This document shows, in pieces, positions 8,034 to 17,491 of a DNA stretch of 64,000 nucleotides. The notes under the pieces were generated by a model. The model was not told where the DNA came from and made no database searches. It saw nothing but the letters and a program-made list of their open reading frames with translations. The position numbers and the translations under genes are program-made. Position 1 is the first letter of the stretch; the number at the start of each line of letters is the position of its first letter. Source of the stretch: Prochloron sp965198675 (GTDB lineage: Bacteria; Cyanobacteriota; Cyanobacteriia; Cyanobacteriales; Prochloraceae); contig OZ240666.1 in NCBI GenBank assembly GCA_965198675.1, positions 372,001 through 436,000 of the forward strand, read 5' to 3'.

Positions 8034-9107
8034 ATGGACAAAATGAATTGGTGGCAAAATCTCAAAAATAATCCTCTAGCCCGTGTCGGGGCAATATTGC
8101 TGCTCATTTTCTATATTGCAGTCATTGGGGCGGATTTTTTTGCTCCCTACAATGCTTATTCTGCCCAAACCGATGGTTCTCTCCTCCCACCCACCCCTAT
8201 TTATTGGCGCAACCAGTCTGACGGGAAGTGGAGCGGACCCCATATTTATCCTACCACCCAAGGACCGACCAATTTAGACACCGGGGAGCGGGAATTAAAG
8301 GAAGATAGGGAAAAACCTTGTACTTTGGGTTTGTTTGTGAAAGGAGACCAGTATAAGTTATTGGGACTTACCCTAAATCGTCACCTGTTCGGTGCTTCCG
8401 GGACCGGGAGAATTAACCTCTTGGGGACAGACGAACAAGGTCGAGACCAGTTTAGCCGTCTCCTCCATGGGGGTAGAATTAGCTTATTTATCGGTTTAGT
8501 AGGGATTTCCGTTTCTTTTCCCCTGGGAATGATTGTGGGGGGGATTTCTGGCTATTTTGGGGGTTGGATAGATGGTATTTTGATGCGTTTAGTAGAGGTC
8601 TTAATGACCATTCCGGGGATCTATCTTTTAGTAGCCCTCGCTGCTGTTTTACCTCCCGGACTCACCAGTGCCCAGCGCTTTTTGCTCATCGTTCTCATTA
8701 CCTCCTTTATTAGTTGGTCCGGACTTGCCCGGGTAATTCGAGGCCAGGTATTATCCCTCAAAGAGCAAGAATTCGTCCAAACAGCTCGTGCTATGGGAGG
8801 AAAACCCCTCTATATTATTATTCGTCATGTGCTGCCCCAAACTGCCAGTTATATTATCATCTCAGCCACCTTAGCCGTACCCGGATTTATTGTAGCCGAG
8901 TCAGTATTAAGTTTAATTGGTTTGGGTATTCAGCAACCAGATCCCAGTTGGGGAAATTTACTGTCTCTAGCCACTAATGCTTCTATTATGGTACTCCAAC
9001 CCTGGTTAATTTGGTCCCCAGCTATCTTGATTATTCTCACAGTACTATCCTTTAATCTACTAGGAGATGGTTTACGAGACGCCCTAGATCCTCGCAGTAA
9101 TTCCTAA
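8034..9107 (+). CDS. Oligopeptide/nickel-type ABC transporter permease (OppC/DppC family)
   Basis: Inner-membrane permease (357 aa): N-terminal helix at about residues 17-35, a large external loop, then the binding-protein-dependent transport core with the EAA motif EFVQTARAMGGKPLYIIIRHVLP near 240-260 and conserved GLGIQQPDPSWG. The family imports peptides, nickel or similar solutes with an OppB partner, two ATPases and a binding protein. None of those is adjacent, so the subunits must be encoded elsewhere, as is common in cyanobacteria. Substrate unknown. The gene is divergent from ccmK3. Confidence 0.88.
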   Translation: MDKMNWWQNLKNNPLARVGAILLLIFYIAVIGADFFAPYNAYSAQTDGSLLPPTPIYWRNQSDGKWSGPHIYPTTQGPTNLDTGERELKEDREKPCTLGLFVKGDQYKLLGLTLNRHLFGASGTGRINLLGTDEQGRDQFSRLLHGGRISLFIGLVGISVSFPLGMIVGGISGYFGGWIDGILMRLVEVLMTIPGIYLLVALAAVLPPGLTSAQRFLLIVLITSFISWSGLARVIRGQVLSLKEQEFVQTARAMGGKPLYIIIRHVLPQTASYIIISATLAVPGFIVAESVLSLIGLGIQQPDPSWGNLLSLATNASIMVLQPWLIWSPAILIILTVLSFNLLGDGLRDALDPRSNS

Positions 9108-9168
9108 ACTCCTTCCTCCCCCCTTTGCGACTTTGCGACTTTGCGCGAAACCTTACCAACGTAACAAC

Positions 9169-12105
9169 ATGACACTAACTCAAGTTTGGGGTTCTTTACT
9201 CATCTTTTCCCTTTGTCCCCTGTTAGGAGGACTTCCTCTCATTAGTTGGCTAACCTATGGTATAACTGGGAAGGATTTGAGAAGGTTAGGTACGGGGAAC
9301 ATATCCGTATCAGCTGCATTCTACCACGGTGGCTCCTTAGTAGGTATACTGGCAGTCTTATCGGAAGCATTAAAAGGTATTGGGGTCGTTTTCCTAGCTC
9401 GTGCTTTCTTTCCCGAGGGCTCCCTTTGGGAGTTACTTGCTCTTATTGCTTTGGTCATGGGACGTTATTGGATGGGAAAAGGAGCTGGTACAACTAATGT
9501 TGTCTGGGGTATTGTAGTCCACGACCCTATTGCTGCTGGGTTAATTTTCCTCATTGGGGGTGTTAGCTTCACTATTTTCCGCCATCGTCGTTCGGGAAGG
9601 TTAATCATCTTAATCCTGCTCTCATTGATTCTAGCATTGCGCCATCCCCAAGAAACAGATTATATTGTAGTAGCTATAATCCTATCTAGTTTAATAGGTT
9701 GGATTTACCAAAAAATACCCGATGACTTAGATATGCCTACAAAAACAAGAAAGGGAAAATCTGACCAGATATTTCGGTTTTTCCGGGGAGATCAAGGCAT
9801 TCTCTCTCTTTCTGAGAAACTAGATAGTGCTAAAGTAGGGAATAAAGCAGCTAACTTGTCTCAACTGAAACGTCTGGGTTATCCGGTTCCCGAGGGCTGG
9901 GTATTGTCCCCAGGAGATGATTTTCAGCCTTTGATTCAATTTCTGGAACCTTCTCGAACCCAACCCCTAGCAGTCAGATCCTCAGCTGTGGGGGAAGACT
10001 CTCAATTTGCTTCTGCTGCTGGACAATACCTGACTGTTTTAAATGTTACCACTTCCGAAGCACTAGAACAAGCCATTATCGATTGTTTAGCCTCCTATGA
10101 TAATAGTGCTGCTGTTCGCTATCGTCAAGATAAACAGCACAGGGAAAAGGGAACCCAGAGAGGGGATAAAATGGCAGTTCTCATTCAAAAGCAAGTCCCA
10201 GGGGTGTTTTCCGGGGTTGCTTTTAGTCGGGATCCCATCAATCAATTGAATAGTGCAGTAGTAATTGAATCTTTACCAGGAGAGGGGTTACAAGTAGTTT
10301 CCGGAAGGGTTACTCCCCAAGAGTATCGAGTTTATTTGCACCGTAATTGTGACGGTGAGTCACAATCAGAACTGGAAGTAGAAGGTGAGGGGGATATTCC
10401 AGCACCATTACTGGAAGAAATAGCATTGCTGAGTCGGGAAATTGAACAGCTTTACCACGGTATTCCTCAAGATATAGAATGGACTTACGATGGTGAAAAA
10501 TTGTGGTTGCTGCAAACCAGAGTTATTACTACTTTACAACCCATTTGGACCCGGAAAATAGCTGCTGAGGTGATTCCGGGATTAATTAATCCTCTAACTT
10601 GGTCCATTAATCGTCCCCTCACCTGCGGAGTTTGGGGAGATCTCTTTACCCTTGTCTTGGGAAAACGAGCAAAAGGGTTAGATTTTTCCCAGACTGCTAC
10701 TCTTCATTATCATCGGGCTTATTTTAATGCTTCTTTGCTCGGAAATATTTTCCGACGTATGGGTTTACCACCAGAAAGTTTGGACTTTCTCACCCGAGGT
10801 GCTAAGTTTAGCAAACCTCCCCTCAAGTCTACCCTGAGGAATATCCCTGGTTTACTGCGGTTGTTGGGGAGAGAATTAAGTTTGGAGGAGGACTTTATGG
10901 AAGATAACAAAGCTTATTTTATTCCTATGTTACAGAAACTTGGAGCTATACCTCCCACAGAATTATCTGGACAGGAGTTATTGGTTAGGATAGAGAAGAT
11001 TTTAATAGTCCTGAGAAAAGCAACTTATTATAGTATTCTGGTACCTTTAAGTTTAGCTCTCAGACAGGGAATTTTCAAGATGAGTGAAGGGGAATTAGAT
11101 TATAGCAGGACACCGGAAGTAAAATCTTTGCGTACACTTGCTCGTCTTGCTAAGGATACTCGCAATCTTCTTTCAAAAGAGCAGTTGCAGTTTACCAATT
11201 CTGGTTCTCTATTTGCTCAAATTGCGGAAATGACCGATGGGGAGAGTATTTTAGCCAAGTTTGAATCCTGGTTACAAGAATACGGTTATCTGAGTGAAGC
11301 AGCTACAGATATTGCCGTTCCTCGTTGGCAAGACGACCCTAGAGTTGTGAGAGAGTTATTTGCTCAGTATATCTTACAACCCGAAGCAGAACCACAACAA
11401 GTCCAAGGTAACAGTTGGTTCAGAAAGCTGGTCCAGAGACGTCTTGATTTGAAAGGAAGGGTAACTGAGGTCTACTCTCAATTATTGGCCCATTTGCGCT
11501 GGACTTTTGTGGCTTTGGAGGGTATAATAGGCTTAGAAGGAGATATATTTTTGTTGCAGTTAAAGGAAGTTCGGGATTTAATTAACGGTTCTGAGTTGAT
11601 TGTGACTCACCGTCACAATTACGAAGTTACCACAATACAGTCTTTATTGCAACAAAGGGGATTTCAACGGTCAGAAAGCAGAAGAATAACTAGTACCCCA
11701 CCCATAATCTATGGAAATGCTCCTGCTGAAGTTTTCCTCCCCACTACCACACCTTTATCTCCTTCTGAACGGTTACAAGGTATTGGTGGGAGTCCGGGGG
11801 TGGTAGAGGGAAGGGTGAAGATATTACTCAGTTTTAGAGATATGGGAGAAATTGACCAAAAAACCATTCTCGTGGTCCCTTATACTGATTCCGGTTGGGC
11901 ACCTATGTTAGCTCGTGCTGGGGGTATCATAGCTGAAGTTGGAGGACGTTTATCTCATGGGGCCATCGTTGCTCGGGAATATGGTATTCCTGCTGTAATG
12001 GATGTGGATAATGCTACTTTAGTGTTGGAAGATGGTCAGAGAGTTAGGATTGATGGACAGAGGGGTGTTGTGGAAATTTTGGGAACCGCAGATAAACGCG
12101 GATAA
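9169..12105 (+). CDS. PlsY-like acyltransferase fused to PEP-synthase-type phosphotransfer domains
   Basis: 978 aa from ATG 9169; an upstream in-frame start at 9133 lies in repeat DNA. Residues 1-190 are a multi-span membrane domain resembling PlsY glycerol-3-phosphate acyltransferase: GTGN at 41-44, an EALKG segment (PlsY has DxxKG) and GRYWMGKGAGTTN. From about 220 comes a PEP-synthase/PPDK ATP-grasp domain (GNKAANLSQLKRLGYPVPEGW, AVRSSAVGEDS). At the C-terminus is the phosphohistidine swivelling domain with SHGAIVAREYGIPAV (His near 930). No TIM-barrel pyruvate-binding domain is evident. The PlsY motifs are degenerate, so acyltransferase activity is uncertain; the fusion suggests phosphotransfer coupled to a membrane step. 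Confidence 0.78.
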   Translation: MTLTQVWGSLLIFSLCPLLGGLPLISWLTYGITGKDLRRLGTGNISVSAAFYHGGSLVGILAVLSEALKGIGVVFLARAFFPEGSLWELLALIALVMGRYWMGKGAGTTNVVWGIVVHDPIAAGLIFLIGGVSFTIFRHRRSGRLIILILLSLILALRHPQETDYIVVAIILSSLIGWIYQKIPDDLDMPTKTRKGKSDQIFRFFRGDQGILSLSEKLDSAKVGNKAANLSQLKRLGYPVPEGWVLSPGDDFQPLIQFLEPSRTQPLAVRSSAVGEDSQFASAAGQYLTVLNVTTSEALEQAIIDCLASYDNSAAVRYRQDKQHREKGTQRGDKMAVLIQKQVPGVFSGVAFSRDPINQLNSAVVIESLPGEGLQVVSGRVTPQEYRVYLHRNCDGESQSELEVEGEGDIPAPLLEEIALLSREIEQLYHGIPQDIEWTYDGEKLWLLQTRVITTLQPIWTRKIAAEVIPGLINPLTWSINRPLTCGVWGDLFTLVLGKRAKGLDFSQTATLHYHRAYFNASLLGNIFRRMGLPPESLDFLTRGAKFSKPPLKSTLRNIPGLLRLLGRELSLEEDFMEDNKAYFIPMLQKLGAIPPTELSGQELLVRIEKILIVLRKATYYSILVPLSLALRQGIFKMSEGELDYSRTPEVKSLRTLARLAKDTRNLLSKEQLQFTNSGSLFAQIAEMTDGESILAKFESWLQEYGYLSEAATDIAVPRWQDDPRVVRELFAQYILQPEAEPQQVQGNSWFRKLVQRRLDLKGRVTEVYSQLLAHLRWTFVALEGIIGLEGDIFLLQLKEVRDLINGSELIVTHRHNYEVTTIQSLLQQRGFQRSESRRITSTPPIIYGNAPAEVFLPTTTPLSPSERLQGIGGSPGVVEGRVKILLSFRDMGEIDQKTILVVPYTDSGWAPMLARAGGIIAEVGGRLSHGAIVAREYGIPAVMDVDNATLVLEDGQRVRIDGQRGVVEILGTADKRG

Positions 12106-12672
12106 ACACGGATATCAGTTCGTAGGGTGGGCAATTTGGGCAACATTTGGTACCTTATAATGAGAGTAAATTGCTTATTGCCCACCAAACCTTAATAGTT
12201 ATAGCACGTATCATGACAGTTATGAGTTTGACAGGTAGGATGCTTGGAAAATTGCTGACAGGTAAGGGTTCTAACGTTTCTCGCCAACATAAAGTCCAAC
12301 TCACCCAAGGTGGGTTCAACCCCCCATCATACGCCTGGTACCATGGTACGTGGTCACTGATTGAGAGGGTGGTAACATCAATAAATAAAAACAGGAAAAA
12401 TTATCGTCTTTATCTAATTAAAATCCTAGTAGTAGTTAAGGCTTAAAAGGTTAAATAAACTTAATTAAATTGATATTAGATAAAGAAGGCGAAAAAGTAA
12501 CTTGTGAAAATTAAATTTTTGCAAAAGTCAATCTAGTAAAAACTATATCCTGTAAGAGTCCCATCAATACTTCCTCCAGGACTAAACCAATACTTTTTTA
12601 AATTCACCCCTTGACAAATACGTCAGGTAGTCTTATCATGAAAATAGGTTAATTTGAAGTTGGATTTTAGAT
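12106..12672. repeat. Repeat-rich gap upstream of the beta-helix protein gene
   Basis: No convincing gene. It contains CACGTATCATGACAGTTA, a 'gggttcaaccccccatcatacgcctgg' block related to 3578-3640, and the CATGGTACGTGGTCACTG motif. The last 200 bp (12460-12672) are AT-rich without repeats and probably hold the promoter of the next gene. Confidence 0.6.
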
Positions 12673-15408
12673 ATGTCTAATCCTATTTCCCAGAAGTTCG
12701 ACCAAGTTCAGCTGACAGTTGAAGAACTGCTCAAATCCTTTGCTCAGAGTTCTGGTTTCAGCCCCGAGACCCTGGCACCTGCTTTTGGTACCGATATAAA
12801 TATCGAAGAGTTGGCAAGACTGGATCAGCAGTTTACCCTGGGAGACTTTAGCGGTTTGCCTTCCATTGAGATTCGTTCCCGTGCCGAGTTAGGGGGAGCA
12901 CGAGGTGCTTATGCTACAGAGACAAATAAGATTTATCTAGCCCAGGGATTTTTAGAGCAGGCCACGTCCCAACAGATTGTGAAGGTACTCTTAGAAGAGA
13001 TTAGTCATGGCATAGATGCCCGCATCAACACCACGGATAGTGCAGGGGATGAAGGGGCAATTTTCTCCGCTTTGGTGTGGGGAGAGGAACTGAGTGAGGC
13101 TGCCTTGGCAGCGTTGCAGCAGGAAGATGATACAGTTGAGCTAGTGATTGATGGTATTACCGTGACAGCAGAAGCGAACACCCTGACGGTAACTACTCTG
13201 ACAGATGTGGTGGACTCTACGGACGGGGTGACCAGTTTGCAGGAAGCCCTAGTGAGTGCGGTGAGTGGGGATACCATCACCTTTGCCAGTGAGGGAACTA
13301 TTACCTTAGGAGGGTCTGAGCTAGACATTACTAAGAGTTTGACTATCCTAGGGGATATCGATAATGATGGGGTTGGGGATATTACCATTGATGGTAATGG
13401 TCGAAGCGGGGTATTGAATATCAATGATGGGGATAATGGGAGCAGCAGCAATGTCGTTTTAGACGGTCTGACTATAACTGGTGGCAGTAATTCAGATAGT
13501 GGTGGTGGGATTTTCAACCGTGAGTCTCTAAGCCTCACCGACAGCACCGTGAGTGGCAACTTGGCATCTGACGGCGGCGGGATTACTAACCATGGTACCT
13601 TGACCATCACCGACAGCACCGTGAGTGGCAACTCGGCATCTTATTACGGCGGCGGGATTGATAACCTTAATACCTTGACCATCACCAACAGCACCGTGAG
13701 CGGCAACTCGGCAAATTCCGCCGCCGGAATTTATAATTATAGTACGTTGACCATTACCAACAGCACGGTGAGTGGCAACTCGGCCCATTTTAGCGGCGGG
13801 ATTTATAACCATGGTACTTTGACTAGCACCTACAGCACTATAAGCGGTAACTCGGCAAATTGGGGCAGCGGGATTGATAACCATGGTACCTTGACCATCG
13901 CCAACAGCACCGTGAGTGGCAACTCGGCATCTTACGACGGCGGGATTGATAACCTTAGTACCTTGACCATCACCAACAGCACCGTGAGTGGCAACTCGGC
14001 ATCTTATTACGGCGGCGGGATTTATAACCGTCGTACCTTGACTATCAACAATAGCACCATAAGTGGTAACGAGGCAGATGACGGCGGCGGAATTGTTAAC
14101 TATGACACGTTAACTATCACCAACAGCACGGTGAGCGGCAACTCAGCAAATTACGGCGGCGGAATTTCTAACTCTAGTACCTCAACCATCACCAACAGCA
14201 CTATAAGTGGTAACGAGGCAAATGAAGGCGGCGGGATTGCTAACAAATTGTCTTCCACAACAAGCCTTGTGAGCACCATCGTCGCTGACAACATAGCCGA
14301 AACCGGCACCCCTGACATCTACAACGACGGAAGCTCAGTCACAGTCACAGCCAGCAATAGCCTGATAGAAAACGGTACCATTACCCAGGATCTGGGTAAC
14401 AATATTACAGGGCAAGACCCCCTCCTAGATCCCAACGGCTTACAAGATAACGGTGGCCCCACTCAAACCATCGCCCTCCTACCGGGTTCCCCAGCCATCA
14501 ATGCGGGCAGCAATCCCTTGGGTTTGATCACGGACCAGCGAGGAGAGGCGCGGACTCTAGGTGGCGGCACCGATATTGGAGCCTATGAGGCTGAGCTTTC
14601 TTTTGGCGAGTACGGAACCCTCAACAACCTGAATCATGAATGGCAGACCGTTACCCTTAATGAGTCCTATACCAACCCAGTAGTAATCGTTAGCGATCCC
14701 ACCTTTAACGGTGACGATCCTGCTGTTGTCCGTCTGAGGAACGTTGACTCAAACACCTTCCAGCTACGGCTTCAGGAACCAACCTACCTTAACGACGGGC
14801 ACACGGAAGAATCCGTCTCCTACTTGGTCCTAGAAGCGGGAGACTGGATCCTAGAAGATGGTACCCGCATATCAGCAGGCACATACAACTCAAATAACCT
14901 TACCTCCGAGGGCTTTGAGACCATCAACCTAACGGGCTTTGAGAGTACTCCCACAATCCTCACCCAAGGGCAAACCTTTAACGGTTCTGATTGGGTCACC
15001 ACTCGCATCCAAGGGCAATCCTCTAATAGCTTCCAGGTAGCCATGCAGGAGCAAGAATCCCTTAATAATAGTGGTCATGCCGAGGAAACTATCGGCTGGC
15101 TTGCCATCGACCAGGGGGTGGCAAACAGTGGGGATATCCTCCTGGAAGGAGGCACTACTGGCAGGAACTACGATGAAGATGAGGGAACCGTTGGCTTCTC
15201 GGAAGATTTCGACTCTACTCCTTCTGTCTTTGCCAAACTAGGCTCCTACTACGGAAGGGACACCGCCAACCTCCGTCTGGACAATATGACCAGCACTGGG
15301 TTCGGGGTACGGGTTCAGGAGGAGCAGTCCCTGAATAGTGAAATCAATCACACCACCGAATCCATCTCTTTCCTAGCCCTGGAAAGTGATTCAGGATTCT
15401 TATTCTAG
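12673..15408 (+). CDS. Secreted/surface right-handed beta-helix repeat protein
   Basis: 911 aa. N-terminus (1-170): a domain seen in large cyanobacterial exported proteins, with VLLEEISHGIDARIN and GDEGAIFSALVWGEELS. Residues about 185-280 lead into a parallel beta-helix. Residues about 275-535 hold roughly ten near-identical units of about 24 aa built on TLTITNSTVSGNSA-GGGI-N. Then comes the polymorphic-outer-membrane-like cap LLPGSPAINAGSNP, and three C-terminal beta-sandwich repeats with VVIVSDPTFNG, LRLQEPTYLN and SVSYLVLE. No classical Sec signal peptide is seen; type I or other export is inferred. Likely an adhesin or matrix protein. The DNA repeats are prone to recombination. Confidence 0.7.
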   Translation: MSNPISQKFDQVQLTVEELLKSFAQSSGFSPETLAPAFGTDINIEELARLDQQFTLGDFSGLPSIEIRSRAELGGARGAYATETNKIYLAQGFLEQATSQQIVKVLLEEISHGIDARINTTDSAGDEGAIFSALVWGEELSEAALAALQQEDDTVELVIDGITVTAEANTLTVTTLTDVVDSTDGVTSLQEALVSAVSGDTITFASEGTITLGGSELDITKSLTILGDIDNDGVGDITIDGNGRSGVLNINDGDNGSSSNVVLDGLTITGGSNSDSGGGIFNRESLSLTDSTVSGNLASDGGGITNHGTLTITDSTVSGNSASYYGGGIDNLNTLTITNSTVSGNSANSAAGIYNYSTLTITNSTVSGNSAHFSGGIYNHGTLTSTYSTISGNSANWGSGIDNHGTLTIANSTVSGNSASYDGGIDNLSTLTITNSTVSGNSASYYGGGIYNRRTLTINNSTISGNEADDGGGIVNYDTLTITNSTVSGNSANYGGGISNSSTSTITNSTISGNEANEGGGIANKLSSTTSLVSTIVADNIAETGTPDIYNDGSSVTVTASNSLIENGTITQDLGNNITGQDPLLDPNGLQDNGGPTQTIALLPGSPAINAGSNPLGLITDQRGEARTLGGGTDIGAYEAELSFGEYGTLNNLNHEWQTVTLNESYTNPVVIVSDPTFNGDDPAVVRLRNVDSNTFQLRLQEPTYLNDGHTEESVSYLVLEAGDWILEDGTRISAGTYNSNNLTSEGFETINLTGFESTPTILTQGQTFNGSDWVTTRIQGQSSNSFQVAMQEQESLNNSGHAEETIGWLAIDQGVANSGDILLEGGTTGRNYDEDEGTVGFSEDFDSTPSVFAKLGSYYGRDTANLRLDNMTSTGFGVRVQEEQSLNSEINHTTESISFLALESDSGFLF

Positions 15409-15763
15409 GGGAAGAAGCAATACTTATGACCTGAGTTATCGTAATAACACGGTAAGTGACAGGGTCTTTGCTTAGGTTCCTTTGGTTTATAATGAGCAGC
15501 CCTTGTATTGTCTTCAGATGATGCAACGGCTTGAATTTCATATAGGATTACTTAGTAAGCATAAGAAAGTTATATTACTTATGTTTGGATAAGTATATAC
15601 CTTCTCCAATTATATCATATACTCTAAAGATAACACCCATCTCCTATTTTGTCAACCCAAGCAACAAAAATTAATATTTAATTGAACCACTCCAGGGGCT
15701 TCGGAGCATAAATCGAGCTTCAAAGACTATCATAGCCTTCAAAACCAACCAATGCGGTTCCAT
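15409..15763. other. Intergenic region without recognised gene
   Basis: AT-rich gap between convergent genes. I see no coding signal, no named repeat and no strong hairpin, only short inverted stretches. Confidence 0.5.
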
Positions 15764-16765
15764 TTATAATAACTGTAAAGTTTGGCCCCTCTCCCCTGAC
15801 TGACGAGCCCCATCGGCAACTTTCAGGGCAGAATAACTACCATGGGGAGATACATATAGAGGTTTACCTTCTAGTAAATGGTCTAAAACCATAGTGGTAT
15901 CTTTGGCAAATAAACCGCGACGACTAGCAATTTTAATGGGTGTTTTTTCCTCTCCCCGCACTAACACCCCCCCTTCCCCAATCCCCCCTAGCCCCCCTTG
16001 ATAAGGGGGGTAATCCTCAAAAATCAGAGTTCCCTTATCTCCTAGCAACTCAAAAGTACGAACTGAATGCCAGAAAGTGTCTCCTTTACCGTAAGTAATA
16101 GATCCAATGACCCCATTTTGAAAGCCCAACTGAGCATGACAGAGACAAGCGCGGTAATAATTGGTTTCTGGTATCTCCCAAAAGCGAGACTCACAGCTAA
16201 CAGAAGCAACCGTACCAAACAAGTCCGTGAAGCGATGGATCCGGGAGAGGGCAGCCATGAGGGGAAAACCGTATAAATCATGGTTGTAAGTCCAGCGACG
16301 AGGTGCAGGACGCTTGGAGTTAATGGTAATGTAGCGAGCAAAGAACACATTGCCAATTTCTGGTAAAAATTGGCGGATAGCCTGATGTAGTCCCCCCAGG
16401 AGTTCGATATGTTCCACGTGGATGAGTTTCCCAGACTTTTCAGCTAGGTGAATAATTTCTTCTGCTTCTGTCAGGTTGAGGGAGAGGGGATATTCCACCA
16501 CTACGTGCTTACCTGCTTCTAAAGCAGCCCGGGCGATGGCCCCGTGATTTTTATTTACAGTAGCGATGATAACTAAATCTATTTGAGGGGACTGAACCAA
16601 CTGCTCCCAGTCCTCAAAAGACGAGACCGAATAGGTTTGGCAGAATGCTGCTGTTTTTTCTGGTCTATGGCCAGAAACGGCGAATAATTCGGCCCGTTCG
16701 TCCCCTTGCAAAGCTTCTGCCCTGCGTTTGGCAGCATATCCAGTCCCCACTAATCCCACCTTCAT
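15764..16765 (-). CDS. bvdR: Biliverdin reductase
   Basis: NADPH-dependent reductase (333 aa) of the Gfo/Idh/MocA fold, reducing biliverdin IXalpha to bilirubin; it influences phycobiliprotein supply. Evidence: Rossmann motif VGTGYAAKRRAEAL at the N-terminus, ATVNKNHGAIARAALEAGKHVVVEYPLSL, then the segment HVEHIELLGG-HQAIRQ and PAPRRWTY-H, all matching my recollection of Synechocystis BvdR. Oddity: between GTLIFE and GVLVRGEE is an extra stretch (DYPPYQGGLGGIGEG) encoded by the CCCCCCTTGATAAGGGGGG repeat. It keeps the frame in a surface loop before SRRGLF. The substrate assignment rests on sequence resemblance. Confidence 0.85.
   Translation of the reverse strand: MKVGLVGTGYAAKRRAEALQGDERAELFAVSGHRPEKTAAFCQTYSVSSFEDWEQLVQSPQIDLVIIATVNKNHGAIARAALEAGKHVVVEYPLSLNLTEAEEIIHLAEKSGKLIHVEHIELLGGLHQAIRQFLPEIGNVFFARYITINSKRPAPRRWTYNHDLYGFPLMAALSRIHRFTDLFGTVASVSCESRFWEIPETNYYRACLCHAQLGFQNGVIGSITYGKGDTFWHSVRTFELLGDKGTLIFEDYPPYQGGLGGIGEGGVLVRGEEKTPIKIASRRGLFAKDTTMVLDHLLEGKPLYVSPHGSYSALKVADGARQSGERGQTLQLL
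15967..16012. repeat. Palindromic C/G-run repeat inserted in frame within bvdR
   Basis: CCCCCCTTGATAAGGGGGG with flanking C-runs, related to 7933-8000. Here it is coding and adds about 14 residues (Pro/Gly-rich) to BvdR without breaking the frame. Confidence 0.75.
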
Positions 16766-17138
16766 AGATAATTCCCATTGATAACTATAATTAATAGCCT
16801 CTATTCTAGGCCATGAGAGGCGATTGAGACGCTAATCCTGAGTTGGATATAGTCCAAGAAAAATATTCTCACCCGCTATGATGACTGAATAAACAAAGCA
16901 TGGTACGTGCTATAAATAGCCTTGTGGTCTAGTTTTAAGTACAATATATCCCAAAACTATGCCCAGGTTAGCTTCTCCTTATCATATAAGTTTTACTTAT
17001 ATAAAGTTAGATTAAGAATCTCATTACTAATGCCCTGCAAACTATTGCCATTTTTCCCCTACTATCAGATATGGCACTTACCAAACTCGCTTTGCGATAA
17101 GTAGCGACTGCTGTATCACTTGAGAAGAAGAACAACCC
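16766..17138. promoter_or_regulatory. Upstream region of ferredoxin gene
   Basis: 373 bp between divergent bvdR and petF. It carries one CATGGTACGTGC repeat fragment near 16899, then AT-rich sequence that must contain the petF promoter and leader. A purine-rich GAGAAGAAGAAC precedes the ATG at 17139. I cannot place -10/-35 boxes with confidence. Confidence 0.4.
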
Positions 17139-17432
17139 ATGGCAAGTTACAACGTTACTTTAAAGACTCCAGACGGAGACAACACCATCCAAGTACCCGA
17201 TGACGAGTACATTCTCGATGTAGCTGAAGAGCAAGGTCTTGACTTACCTTACTCCTGCCGTGCTGGTGCTTGCTCCACCTGTGCTGGTAAGCTTGTATCC
17301 GGTACCGTTGACCAGTCTGACCAGTCTTTCCTGGATGACGATCAGATGGAAGAGGGTTACGTTCTCACCTGCGTAGCATATCCCACCTCCGATTGCGTCA
17401 TCGAGACTCACAAAGAAGAAGAACTGTACTAG
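17139..17432 (+). CDS. petF: Plant-type [2Fe-2S] ferredoxin
   Basis: 97-aa photosynthetic ferredoxin, the soluble electron carrier from photosystem I to FNR, NDH-1 and assimilatory enzymes. Cluster ligands are Cys40, Cys45, Cys48 (CRAGACSTC) and Cys78 (VLTCVAYP). The acidic surface and the C-terminus KEEELY are typical of PetF1. Codons are strongly C-ending compared with neighbours, a sign of high expression. It is followed by a strong hairpin terminator shared with the convergent gene. Confidence 0.96.
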   Translation: MASYNVTLKTPDGDNTIQVPDDEYILDVAEEQGLDLPYSCRAGACSTCAGKLVSGTVDQSDQSFLDDDQMEEGYVLTCVAYPTSDCVIETHKEEELY

Positions 17433-17459
17433 TCTCCTCTTGGAGCTACTTTTTCCTCA

Positions 17460-17491
17460 AGGCAGGTACCATTAATGAATGGTGCCTGCCT
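17460..17491. terminator. Bidirectional hairpin terminator
   Basis: Inverted repeat AGGCAGGTACCATT / AATGGTGCCTGCCT, with a 4-nt loop and one non-Watson-Crick position in a 14-bp stem. It sits between petF and the convergent DUF790 gene, whose stop codon it touches. Confidence 0.75.

Noticed and set aside
12147..12446. 99-aa frame upstream of the beta-helix gene
   Set aside because: It runs through known dispersed repeats (CATGGTACGTGG, GGTTCAACCCCCCATC) and has no family likeness.
13005..13884. Long minus-strand frames (208 and 118 aa) under the beta-helix gene
   Set aside because: Shadows of the repetitive plus-strand coding sequence; low-complexity products.
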